A program made the translations under genes and the position numbers. A DNA stretch of 49,112 nucleotides from contig CAMBFG010000011.1 of NCBI GenBank assembly GCA_945865925.1, positions 1 through 49,112 of the forward strand, read 5' to 3'. This document shows, piece after piece, positions 25,630 to 33,296 of this stretch. The notes beneath the pieces were generated by a model. That model was not told the origin of the DNA. It saw only the letters and a program-made list of their open reading frames with translations, and did not search any database. The number at the start of each line of letters is the position of its first letter. Position 1 is the stretch's first letter. Source of the stretch: Dehalococcoides mccartyi. Lineage in GTDB: Bacteria > Chloroflexota > Dehalococcoidia > UBA2979.

Positions 25630-27291
25630 GTGTCACAACTCGACGAGGGCAATTACTGGGGACGTCCGATGAATCGCCGGAGTGTCCTCCGCGCATCGGG
25701 CCTCGGAGCAGCGGGCCTCGCTGGCGCCGCGCTCTTTGGATGCAGCGACGGCGCGAAGGAAGATGGCGGCGGTCAGCCAGCCGCCGGTGGTGCAGCGAAA
25801 GCCGGCGGTTCGGCCGCCACCGTCAAGCGCGGCGGCAAGCTGACCGTCGCGGTCGGTGCTGAACCGCTCGGCTCGCTCAACCCGCATCGAGGTCAGGGCG
25901 GTGGCGACCACAAGTTCTTCTGGACGATGTACGAAGGCCTGGTCCAGTACAACCGTGACGGTGTGCCGGACACGAAGTACTCACTCGCTGATTCGTTCGA
26001 GGCGATCGACCCGACCACGATCAAGTTCACCCTGCGTCCCGGCATCAAGTACCACGACGGTACGACGATGAAGGCGGAGGACGTCCGCTACAACATTGGC
26101 AAGGTCCAGGCGGAGGCGTACAAGTCCGCCGCCCGCTCGCAGATCCTCCCCGTGCAGAAGGTTGACGTGATCGACGACCGCACGGCGATCTTCAAACTCG
26201 ACAAGCCGAACGCGGCGCTACTCACGCTCCTTGGTGACCGCGGCGGGCAGATGGTCTCCCCGACAGCCCTGGAGAAGGGTGTCGAGGCGTTCGACCGGAA
26301 GCCGCTGGGCGGTACCGGGCCGTTCCGCTTCGTCGAGTGGGTCTCAGACTCGCGCGTGCGGGTGCAGAAGAACCCGGACTACTGGCGCAAGGGCGTGGAC
26401 GGGAATGCGCTGCCCTACCTCGACGAGATCGAGTGGAGGGTGATCCCGGACCCCAATGTGGCACTCGCCTCGGTGGAGTCGGGTGAGGTCGATGTCGCGG
26501 CGCCGCCGCTGTCGGAGATGGACCGCCTGGAGAAGTCCGGGCAGTACCAGATCTCGAGTTTCGTCGGGTCGTCCTGGAGCGGCATGTACTTCAACCTGAA
26601 GTTGGCCCCCACCGACGATGTGAACCTCCGCCGTGCCATTTCGTACGCCATCGACCGCGAGGCCGAGAACAAGGCGCTGAACTTCGGCCGCTTCCAGGTC
26701 GCGACGGGCATCCTCACGCCGGCCGCGAAGTGGGCGTATGAGCCTGTCGCTTCTGCGCCGAAGTTCGACCTGGCGAAGGCGAAGGAGTTCCTGGCCAAGA
26801 GCAAGTACCCCAATGGCACAAAGATCACCTGCACCATCGCCACCTCGCAGGAGGCGGCGACCCGCGCGGCGCTCTGGCAGGACATGCTGAAGAAAATCAA
26901 CGTCCAGCTGGACTTGCTCCCGCTCCAGACGTACACGAACCGGATGTGGGTCACCCAGGACGTCAACGCGCTCCAGGCTGGCTTCAGCATCCGCGCTGAC
27001 CCGGACGGCACGCTCGCTGAGGTCGTCCACACCAAGGGCTTCTACAACGCTGGCCACTTCGAGAACCCGCAACTGGACGACATCATCGCCAAGGCCCGCG
27101 AGTCCTACGACACGAAGGAGCGGAAGCGCTATTACCAGGAGGCGGAAAAGATCCTCGCCGACCAGGTGTATGACGTGTACGCGACCTACAGCGCGCAGTT
27201 CCGCGTCGCCCGCAAGCGAGTTCAGAACACGGAGCTCACCTTCGGTGCCGAAGGTAAGGAGCGCTACGACGAGTTCTGGGTGAACGCCTAA
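25630..27291 (+). CDS. Family 5 (peptide/nickel-type) ABC solute-binding protein, Tat lipoprotein, locus A
   Basis: From GTG 25630 (GAGGGAG upstream) the product is 553 aa. Its N-terminus MSQLDEGNYWGRPMNRRSVLR carries a twin-arginine motif, followed by a hydrophobic helix and lipobox LFGC (Cys38), so it should be folded inside the cell, exported by Tat and lipid-anchored. The mature part is a SBP_bac_5 protein: GGKLTVAVGAEPLGSLNPHR, YEGLVQYNRDGVPDTKYSLAD, ADSFEAIDPTTIKFTLRPGIKYHDGT in family order, GTGPFRFVEW and NPDYWRKG. The start codon used matches those of the two paralogues at 41397 and 46978. No permease is encoded here; those of locus B may be shared. Alone between its promoter and a strong terminator. 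Confidence 0.92.
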   Translation: MSQLDEGNYWGRPMNRRSVLRASGLGAAGLAGAALFGCSDGAKEDGGGQPAAGGAAKAGGSAATVKRGGKLTVAVGAEPLGSLNPHRGQGGGDHKFFWTMYEGLVQYNRDGVPDTKYSLADSFEAIDPTTIKFTLRPGIKYHDGTTMKAEDVRYNIGKVQAEAYKSAARSQILPVQKVDVIDDRTAIFKLDKPNAALLTLLGDRGGQMVSPTALEKGVEAFDRKPLGGTGPFRFVEWVSDSRVRVQKNPDYWRKGVDGNALPYLDEIEWRVIPDPNVALASVESGEVDVAAPPLSEMDRLEKSGQYQISSFVGSSWSGMYFNLKLAPTDDVNLRRAISYAIDREAENKALNFGRFQVATGILTPAAKWAYEPVASAPKFDLAKAKEFLAKSKYPNGTKITCTIATSQEAATRAALWQDMLKKINVQLDLLPLQTYTNRMWVTQDVNALQAGFSIRADPDGTLAEVVHTKGFYNAGHFENPQLDDIIAKARESYDTKERKRYYQEAEKILADQVYDVYATYSAQFRVARKRVQNTELTFGAEGKERYDEFWVNA

Positions 27292-27370
27292 GCAGGGGAG
27301 TCTGTCCGACGCGCAAGTCGAGGGACACCCGAGTCCATCGCGGACGATTTCTCGGAAACTGTTTGGACGC

Positions 27371-27396
27371 ACCACTCCCCCGCTAGGGGGAGTGGT
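27371..27396 (+). terminator. Terminator after locus A binding-protein gene
   Basis: ACCACTCCCCC (27371-27381) and GGGGGAGTGGT (27386-27396) form an 11-bp stem with loop GCTA, followed by TGTGTC. It lies 80 bp past the stop codon. The rest of 27292-27591 has no gene; TGGTATAAC at 27535-27543 could be an extended -10 for the next gene. Confidence 0.8.
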
Positions 27397-27591
27397 TGTG
27401 TCATCGACTGCCCGTGAATCGTGAATAAGACGACACGTTGCTCAGTCTTCGGCTCACCGGGGGCTGCGTCAGGACATAACGTCAGCGCACTACCGGGCTG
27501 GAACCTGAAGATCCGCTCGGTCGCGGACGAGGGCTGGTATAACGGCGGCGATACTGACCGGGTGGCGGCACCCGGAGAGAATGGATCGTCC

Positions 27592-28221
27592 GTGCGCGTC
27601 GCGCTGATCTCGGACACCCACCTGCCGTCCCTCATGCGGACGCCAGACGACCTTGGCCCCGAACTCGCTGAGTTCCTGTCGGGCTTCGACTTGATCCTGC
27701 ACGGCGGCGACGTCGTCCGCCCATATCTCCTCGACTGGTGCGAGCAGTTCGCGCCGGTCGTCGTCGCCAGAGGGAACAACGACTCGTTCGAGGACCCGCG
27801 GATGGAGCCGGTGCAGTACCTCACGCTGGAGGGCTGGCGCATCGGGATGGTGCACGAGTTGCGGCCCGAAGAGCGGCCCGTGCGCGAGTTGCTCGCCGTC
27901 GCCTTCGAGGGTCGCGACCTCGACATCATCATCGCGGGTGACACACACCTCGAGCGGCTGGAGCACCGCGAGGGCGTCGTGGTGATCAACTCCGGCAGCC
28001 CGACACTCCCGCACCACAAAGAGATGCGTCTGGGTACGGTCGGGTTCCTTGACTTGCAGCCGGGCCGTCTCCATGCCGAGATCGTGGCGCTGGGGTCGAG
28101 CGCCCAGCGCCCCAACCCCGGCAGGCCTCGACACCTGCTGATCGAGGACGGACAACTGCTGGCCGCTGGCGAGGGTGCGTTGCCTCGCGAGCTGCTGAGG
28201 CAGGCGGCGGTCATCGACTGA
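27592..28221 (+). CDS. Metallophosphoesterase, YfcE/MJ0936-type
   Basis: I place the start at GTG 27592 (GGAGAG upstream), giving 209 aa that begin directly with MRVALISDTHLP, the first metal-binding motif; the frame is open to 27421 but that part has no family similarity. The other motifs are LILHGGDVV, VARGNND, IIAGDTH and VINSGSPTLP, the complete set for a two-metal phosphodiesterase of the YfcE family. Substrate unknown. It is followed 50 bp later by the thiolase-like gene and may be co-transcribed with it, but no functional link is evident. Confidence 0.88.
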   Translation: MRVALISDTHLPSLMRTPDDLGPELAEFLSGFDLILHGGDVVRPYLLDWCEQFAPVVVARGNNDSFEDPRMEPVQYLTLEGWRIGMVHELRPEERPVRELLAVAFEGRDLDIIIAGDTHLERLEHREGVVVINSGSPTLPHHKEMRLGTVGFLDLQPGRLHAEIVALGSSAQRPNPGRPRHLLIEDGQLLAAGEGALPRELLRQAAVID

Positions 28222-28270
28222 GACACGAATAGGCACCGCCGAGGTGGTGCGAGCGGATCGAGGGGATGCA

Positions 28271-29455
28271 ATGGCACAGGAACGGCTGGCAGCGATCGTC
28301 GGGCTGTACGAATGGCCCAAGCGCAAGGATCCCGGCGTCTCAGCGATGCAGATCAAGGCCGCCTCGATCAAGCACGCCCTGGATGACGCGGGGCTGTCAT
28401 GGAAGGACGTGGATGCGGTCTACGACGCCGGCGATGGCGAGGGCGGTGGCCTGGGTGCGGTGGCGGCCTACCTCGGACTGCGGCCGAACGTGATCGACAC
28501 CACGCAGGTGGGCGGGTCCTCGTACGAGTTCCACGCGGCGCACGCGACGCGTGCGATCCAGGAAGGCAAGTGCAAGGTCGCCGTGCTCTCGTACGGCTCG
28601 AAGGCTGCGACTCAGCGCATCCCGATCGGGACAGGCGGCGGGCGCGCGGGCGGTAGTTGGTCGACGAACATGGAGGCGCCCTATGGCATGACGCTCATCG
28701 CGAACTACGCGATGGTCGCCCAGCGCCACATGGCCCAGTACGGCACCACGAGCGCACAGCTCGCGGAGATCTCCGTCGCGACGCGCCATCACGCGATGCG
28801 GAACCCGCAGGCGGTGCAGGCGCTGCACGACATGGCTGTGCAGAACATCGGCGAGCTGACGGTCGCGGACGTCCTTGAGTCACGCATGATCGCGGACCCC
28901 CTGCACCTGCTGGAGTGTTGCCTCGTCACGGACGGCGGGGGCGCGGTGATCATCGCGAGCCCCGAGGTCGCCCGGACCACGAAGAAGAAGCCGGTGTGGA
29001 TCCTCGGCAGCGGCGAGGCGCTCTCCTACGTGACGAACACCGGCGACATCACGACGAGTGCGGCCGCGCAAAGCGCGCCGACCGCCTTCGGGCAGGCTGG
29101 GGTGAAGCCATCCGAGATCGACATCGCGATGATCTACGACTCGTTCTCAATCACGGTCGCGGTGATGCTCGAAGACCTCGGCTTCTGCAAGAAGGGTGAA
29201 GCGGGGGCATACATCGAGGGTGGCCGACTGCGGTACGACCGCCCAGGTGCGCCCGCGCTGAACACGGACGGCGGTGGGTTGTCCTCCAACCACCCGGGGA
29301 TGCGCGGGATCTTCCTGCTGATGGAGGCCGCGCGGCAGTTGCGAGGCGAGTCCACCAGCCAGGTGCCGAACGCGAAACTCGCGGTCGCCCATGGCAATGG
29401 CGGCTTCCTTGGTTCGCTGCACAGCGGCGGCACGATCATTCTCGGCGCTGACTAA
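28271..29455 (+). CDS. Thiolase-like protein (SCP2-type) lacking the usual acylation cysteine
   Basis: ATG 28271 with AGGGGA upstream gives 394 aa. Thiolase-fold features are AAIVGLYEWP, IKHALDDAGLSWKDVDAVY, VADVLESRMIADPLHLLECCLVTDGGGAVII and the C-terminal HGNGGFLGSLHSGGTIIL (HGxxG, GG) catalytic loop. Where thiolases have their nucleophilic cysteine in a CxSG-like context, this protein reads QVGGSSYEFHAAHA, with Ser. The next gene encodes an OB-fold/zinc-ribbon (DUF35) protein, the known partner type of such thiolases, as in steroid side-chain retro-aldolases (Ltp2) and archaeal thiolase complexes. C-C bond cleavage or formation on a CoA ester without an acyl-enzyme intermediate is a reasonable inference. 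Confidence 0.88.
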   Translation: MAQERLAAIVGLYEWPKRKDPGVSAMQIKAASIKHALDDAGLSWKDVDAVYDAGDGEGGGLGAVAAYLGLRPNVIDTTQVGGSSYEFHAAHATRAIQEGKCKVAVLSYGSKAATQRIPIGTGGGRAGGSWSTNMEAPYGMTLIANYAMVAQRHMAQYGTTSAQLAEISVATRHHAMRNPQAVQALHDMAVQNIGELTVADVLESRMIADPLHLLECCLVTDGGGAVIIASPEVARTTKKKPVWILGSGEALSYVTNTGDITTSAAAQSAPTAFGQAGVKPSEIDIAMIYDSFSITVAVMLEDLGFCKKGEAGAYIEGGRLRYDRPGAPALNTDGGGLSSNHPGMRGIFLLMEAARQLRGESTSQVPNAKLAVAHGNGGFLGSLHSGGTIILGAD

Positions 29456-29482
29456 CCACGACGACACGGCAGGAGACAGCAC

Positions 29483-29896
29483 ATGCCCGACCGACCGATG
29501 CCTGCGTTCCCCGAACTGGACACCCAGGCGTACTGGGACGCCACGAAGGACAAGAAACTCATCTATCAGCAGTGCAGCGCCTGCAACACCGTGGTCTTCA
29601 CACCCCGCGCGCACTGCACCGGGTGTGGCAGCGACAACCTGAAGACGCTCCAGTCGAAGGGAGAGGGCACCGTCTACACGTTCTCGGTCGTGCGACAGAA
29701 CCGTCAGCCCGCCTTCGCAGAGATGGGCGCGTACTCCATCGCATACATCGACCTGGATGAGGGCTTTCGGATGCTCTCAACGGTCGTGGGCGTGAAGGAC
29801 CCCACCACTGACATCGAGGTCGGGATGCGCGTGAAGGTGGACTTCGAGCGGCAGGACTCCAGCGAGTACCTGGTGCCCGTGTTCCGGCCTGCGTGA
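29483..29896 (+). CDS. Zn-ribbon / OB-fold (DUF35) acyl-CoA-associated protein
   Basis: The 137-aa product has an N-terminal helix, a rubredoxin-like zinc ribbon QQCSACNTVVFTPRAHCTGCG (two CxxC pairs, about residues 33-55) and an OB-fold with EGTVYTFSVVRQ and GMRVKVDFER. DUF35 proteins bind CoA moieties and scaffold thiolases or SCP2-type enzymes. It starts 27 bp after the thiolase-like gene, with AGGAGA 6 bases before its ATG, and is certainly part of the same operon. The two CoA-transferases follow within 11 bp. Confidence 0.93.
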   Translation: MPDRPMPAFPELDTQAYWDATKDKKLIYQQCSACNTVVFTPRAHCTGCGSDNLKTLQSKGEGTVYTFSVVRQNRQPAFAEMGAYSIAYIDLDEGFRMLSTVVGVKDPTTDIEVGMRVKVDFERQDSSEYLVPVFRPA

Positions 29897-29906
29897 CCAG
29901 TCCAAG

Positions 29907-31109
29907 ATGACGAGCACACCGGGCGTCCCGCGCCCGCTCGCCGGGCATCGAGTCCTTGAGGTCGGGGGCTCCCTTCCGGTGGCGGCGGCGACCAAACTGT
30001 TCGCTGACTATGGCGCTGAGGTCATCAAGGTGGAGCCGCTCGGCGGGGCGTCGATGCGGCGCCTCCCGCCGTTCCCGGGCGACGTCCCGAGCCTCGATAC
30101 CGGGGCGTACCACGTGGCGCTCGACACCGGGAAGCGTTCGGTCGCCGTCGACTTCGAGGTGGCCTCGGGGCGCGAAGTGCTCGATCGCCTGTTGGCGCAA
30201 ACGGACCTCGTGTTCGTACACCTTGAGAGCGCATTCGCCGTCGACGTGCGTGCGGGAATCCGCGCGCTCGCGAAGCCGCCCGCGTTCGTCGCACTGACCG
30301 AGCACGGCCTCGATGGGCCAACGAGCGAGTACGTCGAAAACGACATGTCGCTGTTCGCCTGGACGGGGCGCATGCGGAACCACGCGATCGCGGGGCAGGA
30401 GCCGCTGCGGTACGCGCCGCACGTCGCGGAGATGCAGTGGGCGGCGACAGCCTCGGCTGCCGGGGTGGCCGCGCTCTGGGCGCGCGCGCAGGGGCAGCCG
30501 GCGCGCGAGATTGAGGTCAGCGGTGTCGAGGCGCTCTCCGGCAACGTCGACACGTGGTTCACGACATGGCAGTTCCTGGGGACGGAAGCGCCTCGCGCTG
30601 GCGGGCAGTCGAAGTTGGCGTACCCGGCGGGGTGCTACCGCTGCAGCGACGGCTACGTGGTCTTCGCAGCAGCCGGCCAGCCGTTCTTCAACCGGCTGTG
30701 CGAGGGCATCGGTCACCCCGAACTTGCTGCCGACCCGCGGTTTATCGACCCTGCGCAGAAGCCGCTCAACTTCGACGGGTTCTTCGCCGTCCTCGATCCG
30801 TGGCTGCGCGCCCGTACCAAGCACGAGGTGTTCACGACCCTGCAGCGGCATGGCGTGATGGTCTCGCCGGTCCTCGACGCGTCGGAGGTGGCAGGCGACG
30901 CTCAGGCGGTGGCGCGTGGGTCGTTCGTTGAGCGTGCGCTGGCTGGTGGCGGTACGACGCTGCTCGCTGGCCCGCCGTTCAGGATGGAGGGCGGTTGGGA
31001 GGCTGGCCCACCGCCGCGCGTTGGTGAGCACACGGACGAAGTGCTCCGCAGCCTCGGGTACACCTCCACAGAGCGGCTCGCGCTATTCCGCGCGGGCGTG
31101 ACGGGATAG
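29907..31109 (+). CDS. Family III CoA-transferase, probably non-catalytic subunit of the third pair
   Basis: The 400-aa protein opens with LAGHRVLEVGGSLPVAAATKLFADYGAEVIKVEP and has KRSVAVDFEVASGREVLDRLL. The segment where the catalytic aspartate is expected reads APHVAEMQWAATASAAGVAAL with no Asp, so this is probably the structural partner of the next gene product. Four bases separate it from that gene. Pairs of this kind are known as heteromeric CoA-transferases, for example BbsE/BbsF in toluene degradation. Substrate not evident; thiolase/DUF35 genes immediately upstream suggest a product of C-C cleavage. Confidence 0.85.
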   Translation: MTSTPGVPRPLAGHRVLEVGGSLPVAAATKLFADYGAEVIKVEPLGGASMRRLPPFPGDVPSLDTGAYHVALDTGKRSVAVDFEVASGREVLDRLLAQTDLVFVHLESAFAVDVRAGIRALAKPPAFVALTEHGLDGPTSEYVENDMSLFAWTGRMRNHAIAGQEPLRYAPHVAEMQWAATASAAGVAALWARAQGQPAREIEVSGVEALSGNVDTWFTTWQFLGTEAPRAGGQSKLAYPAGCYRCSDGYVVFAAAGQPFFNRLCEGIGHPELAADPRFIDPAQKPLNFDGFFAVLDPWLRARTKHEVFTTLQRHGVMVSPVLDASEVAGDAQAVARGSFVERALAGGGTTLLAGPPFRMEGGWEAGPPPRVGEHTDEVLRSLGYTSTERLALFRAGVTG

Positions 31110-31113
31110 CGGG

Positions 31114-32370
31114 ATGATCTCACGCCTCCTCGATGGCACCCGGGTGGTCGAACTCTGTGAGGTGTGGGCCGGGCCAACGGCCGGGTCACTACTGGGTGAC
31201 CTTGGCGCGGACGTGGTGAAGGTGGAGTCGTTCCCGCGGAACTCGATGAGCCGGCCGCTGGCCGCTCCGATCGCAGGCCCCGGCGATGGCCCGGTGTGGG
31301 AACGGAGCCATGTCCACCACCTCGCGAACCGAAACAAGCGGAACATCGCGCTGAACATCCGTACCGAGGCGGGCACCGCGGTTATGCGCGACCTGCTTGC
31401 GAGCGCTGACATCTTTTTCGAGGGGTACTCGGCAGGCACTGTCGACCGCATGGGGTTCGACTGGGAGACGGCGCGCGCGATCAACCCTCGGCTGATCTAC
31501 GTGTCACTCCCCGGGTGGGGTGCGCGCGGTCCGTACGAGGGCTACGTAACGCTCGGTTCGGGGCTCGATGCCGCAGGCGGGCACACAGCAGTGCGCGGCT
31601 ACCCCGACCGGCCGATGGAGGACACGTCGCCGATCTACCACTCGGACGCGACTGGTGCGCTCGCGGTCATCTTCGCGGTGATCACGGCGCTCCACCGACG
31701 GGAGCAGACCGGGCTGGGGTCGTACATCGACATCTCGCAGATCGAGGTCCTCAACTGGCACCTGCCGGGACAGGTCGCGGAGTGGGCGATGAATCGACGT
31801 CTCCCCGAACGCCTCGGCAACCGCGATCCGCTGATCGTGCCGCATGGCTGTTTCCGTGCGGCTGGTGGTGAAGCAGGTGACGACGACTCGTGGGTGGTGA
31901 TCGCGGCTGAGACGGACCGTCAGTGGGCAGGTCTCGCGAAGGCGATAGGCCACGCCGAATGGGCGGAGCGCGGTCACCCGTGGTCCACGATCCCGGGGCG
32001 CCTCGGTGCGCGGGATGCCGTACACGAGGCGGTGCGCGCGTTCGTCGCGGGTGAGACGGCGGAGCGCGTGGTGGAGGTCGTGCAGCGGTACGGTGGGATT
32101 GCCGCACCCGTGGTGGCGCCGTGGTCGCTGCTTGCTGACCCGCAGCACACCTACCGCAACTGGATGCAGACCGTGGTTCACCCGCATGTCGGCGTGCAAA
32201 TATTTCCCGGATTCCCCTGGCAAGTCAGCCCGGATGCCGCCTCGTGGGATCGCCCGGCTGCGCTGGTCGGCGAGCACAATTACGAGGTACTCACAGGCCT
32301 CGGCTATTCCGCCGAGGCGATCGAGCGGTTGCAGGCGGATGGAGTGATCGGCCAGCGCTACGGCGGCTAA
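31114..32370 (+). CDS. Family III CoA-transferase, probable catalytic subunit of the third pair
   Basis: The 418-aa protein starts LLDGTRVVELCEVWAGPTAGSLLGDLGADVVKVES in the family pattern and has NRNKRNIALNIRTEAG and LASADIFFEGYSAGTVDRMG. The likely catalytic aspartate lies in IYHSDATGALAVIFAVITAL, absent from its partner. The substrate is unknown. It ends the 28271-32370 operon; the convergent XRE regulator gene starts its 3' end 10 bp further on, with no terminator hairpin evident between them. Confidence 0.9.
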   Translation: MISRLLDGTRVVELCEVWAGPTAGSLLGDLGADVVKVESFPRNSMSRPLAAPIAGPGDGPVWERSHVHHLANRNKRNIALNIRTEAGTAVMRDLLASADIFFEGYSAGTVDRMGFDWETARAINPRLIYVSLPGWGARGPYEGYVTLGSGLDAAGGHTAVRGYPDRPMEDTSPIYHSDATGALAVIFAVITALHRREQTGLGSYIDISQIEVLNWHLPGQVAEWAMNRRLPERLGNRDPLIVPHGCFRAAGGEAGDDDSWVVIAAETDRQWAGLAKAIGHAEWAERGHPWSTIPGRLGARDAVHEAVRAFVAGETAERVVEVVQRYGGIAAPVVAPWSLLADPQHTYRNWMQTVVHPHVGVQIFPGFPWQVSPDAASWDRPAALVGEHNYEVLTGLGYSAEAIERLQADGVIGQRYGG

Positions 32371-32379
32371 CGGGCTGAC

Positions 32380-32655
32380 TCAGGCAGAGCGCGACACCGG
32401 CGGATGGGACTCTCCGCGCCGCCGAGGGCGCATCGGGCGTCCCGCGAGGTCCTCGAGGTCCACGTCGAGGTGCTCTGCCAGCTTGAGCAGCGTGGACACC
32501 GGAAGGTCGCGCTTGCCGTTCTCGTAGTTGGAGAGCGTGGACTGAGTGATCGCTGTGAGGTCGGCGAGCGTCGCCTGTGACATCTGGCGCCTGACACGCC
32601 AGGTCCGAATCCGACGTCCCAGCGCGCGCTGAGACGCCAGCGGATCGCTGGTCAC
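32380..32655 (-). CDS. XRE-family helix-turn-helix regulator
   Basis: From GTG 32655 the product is 91 aa with a Cro/CI-type HTH at about residues 18-70: RRIRTWRVRRQMSQATLADLTAITQSTLSNYENGKRDLPVSTLLKLAEHLDVDLEDLAG (pattern described in short: recognition helix QSTLSNYENG). A short basic tail follows. The start codon overlaps the stop of the upstream 51-aa ORF (GTGA at 32652-32655), so the two are translationally coupled. The frame stays open upstream to 32793, but those codons coincide with the small ORF. Target unknown; it may repress its own operon. Confidence 0.85.
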   Translation of the reverse strand: MTSDPLASQRALGRRIRTWRVRRQMSQATLADLTAITQSTLSNYENGKRDLPVSTLLKLAEHLDVDLEDLAGRPMRPRRRGESHPPVSRSA

Positions 32656-32807
32656 GCGCTGACCAATGCCGGGTGCGCCTCTCCGACTTCCGATGTGAGG
32701 TTCGTGCTGAAGGTCACCGCGATATCGCGAGGCCATTGGCCGGTCTCGAGAAACGCTCGGTAGCGCCACTCGTGAACTACGGAATACCACCACGGCACGT
32801 GAGCCAT
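32652..32807 (-). CDS. Small 51-aa protein coupled to the XRE regulator
   Basis: ATG 32807 with GAAGG 7 bases upstream gives a 51-aa protein beginning MAHVPWWYSVVHEWRYRAF, rich in Trp, Tyr and His at the N-terminus. Its stop TGA (32652-32654) overlaps the GTG of the XRE gene. The good ribosome site and coupling make it a likely real gene. I do not recognise the family. It could be a ligand-binding or antagonist partner of the regulator, but nothing proves this. Confidence 0.55.
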   Translation of the reverse strand: MAHVPWWYSVVHEWRYRAFLETGQWPRDIAVTFSTNLTSEVGEAHPALVSA

Positions 32808-33296
32808 TGCCACGCCTTCTCTCGCTGGCTTCGACAGTACGGGGCTGGCAATACCGGTCACGTCAATGCTGAGGCGTCATCCATTGCGTTTGAATGCCGG
32901 AGACCCCGGTGCATCGAAGGCACACCCGACGAACCCCACTCCGTTCGGGCAGATGACGCGGGTGATCGCGCAGGTCGCCTCGGTAACGCATCGCAGCGAT
33001 GTAACAGGCGGGATCAGATGTCGAGTGTCCGGAGGCCTCGGAAGGGTGCGGCGCGCCATCGGTCAGATTTGATCTGATGGTTTCTTTGGACGGGGACCTC
33101 AGACCGACCTTCGCCGGTTGTTATGACTTTGTCATACATGGACATGACGCGGCCCTCGATCTCGCACGATGAGTACTGCACCACCGCGCGGGTCCTCCGG
33201 GGGGCGGGCTCGCGCACCCATCCGTTCGTGCTGGCTCCGAGCGCCTGTTGGCGTCTCGACGGCTGCGTGGCGGAGCCCACCGTCGAAGGAGCCGTC
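32808..33296. promoter_or_regulatory. Gene-free gap with two short dyads before the LysM gene
   Basis: No convincing gene is seen over about 490 bp. It contains TCAGAT-TTG-ATCTGA (33063-33077) and TATGAC-TTT-GTCATA (33122-33136); the latter is followed by GTCAT-N8-ATGAC sharing an arm. These are candidate operators for the exported LysM protein gene at 33297 or the divergent small-ORF/XRE pair. A forward frame open from 33123 leads into the LysM gene but lacks family similarity. Confidence 0.4.

Noticed and set aside
32380-32807. Toxin-antitoxin pair
   Set aside because: Coupling and an XRE protein alone are not enough; the small protein shows no toxin motif.
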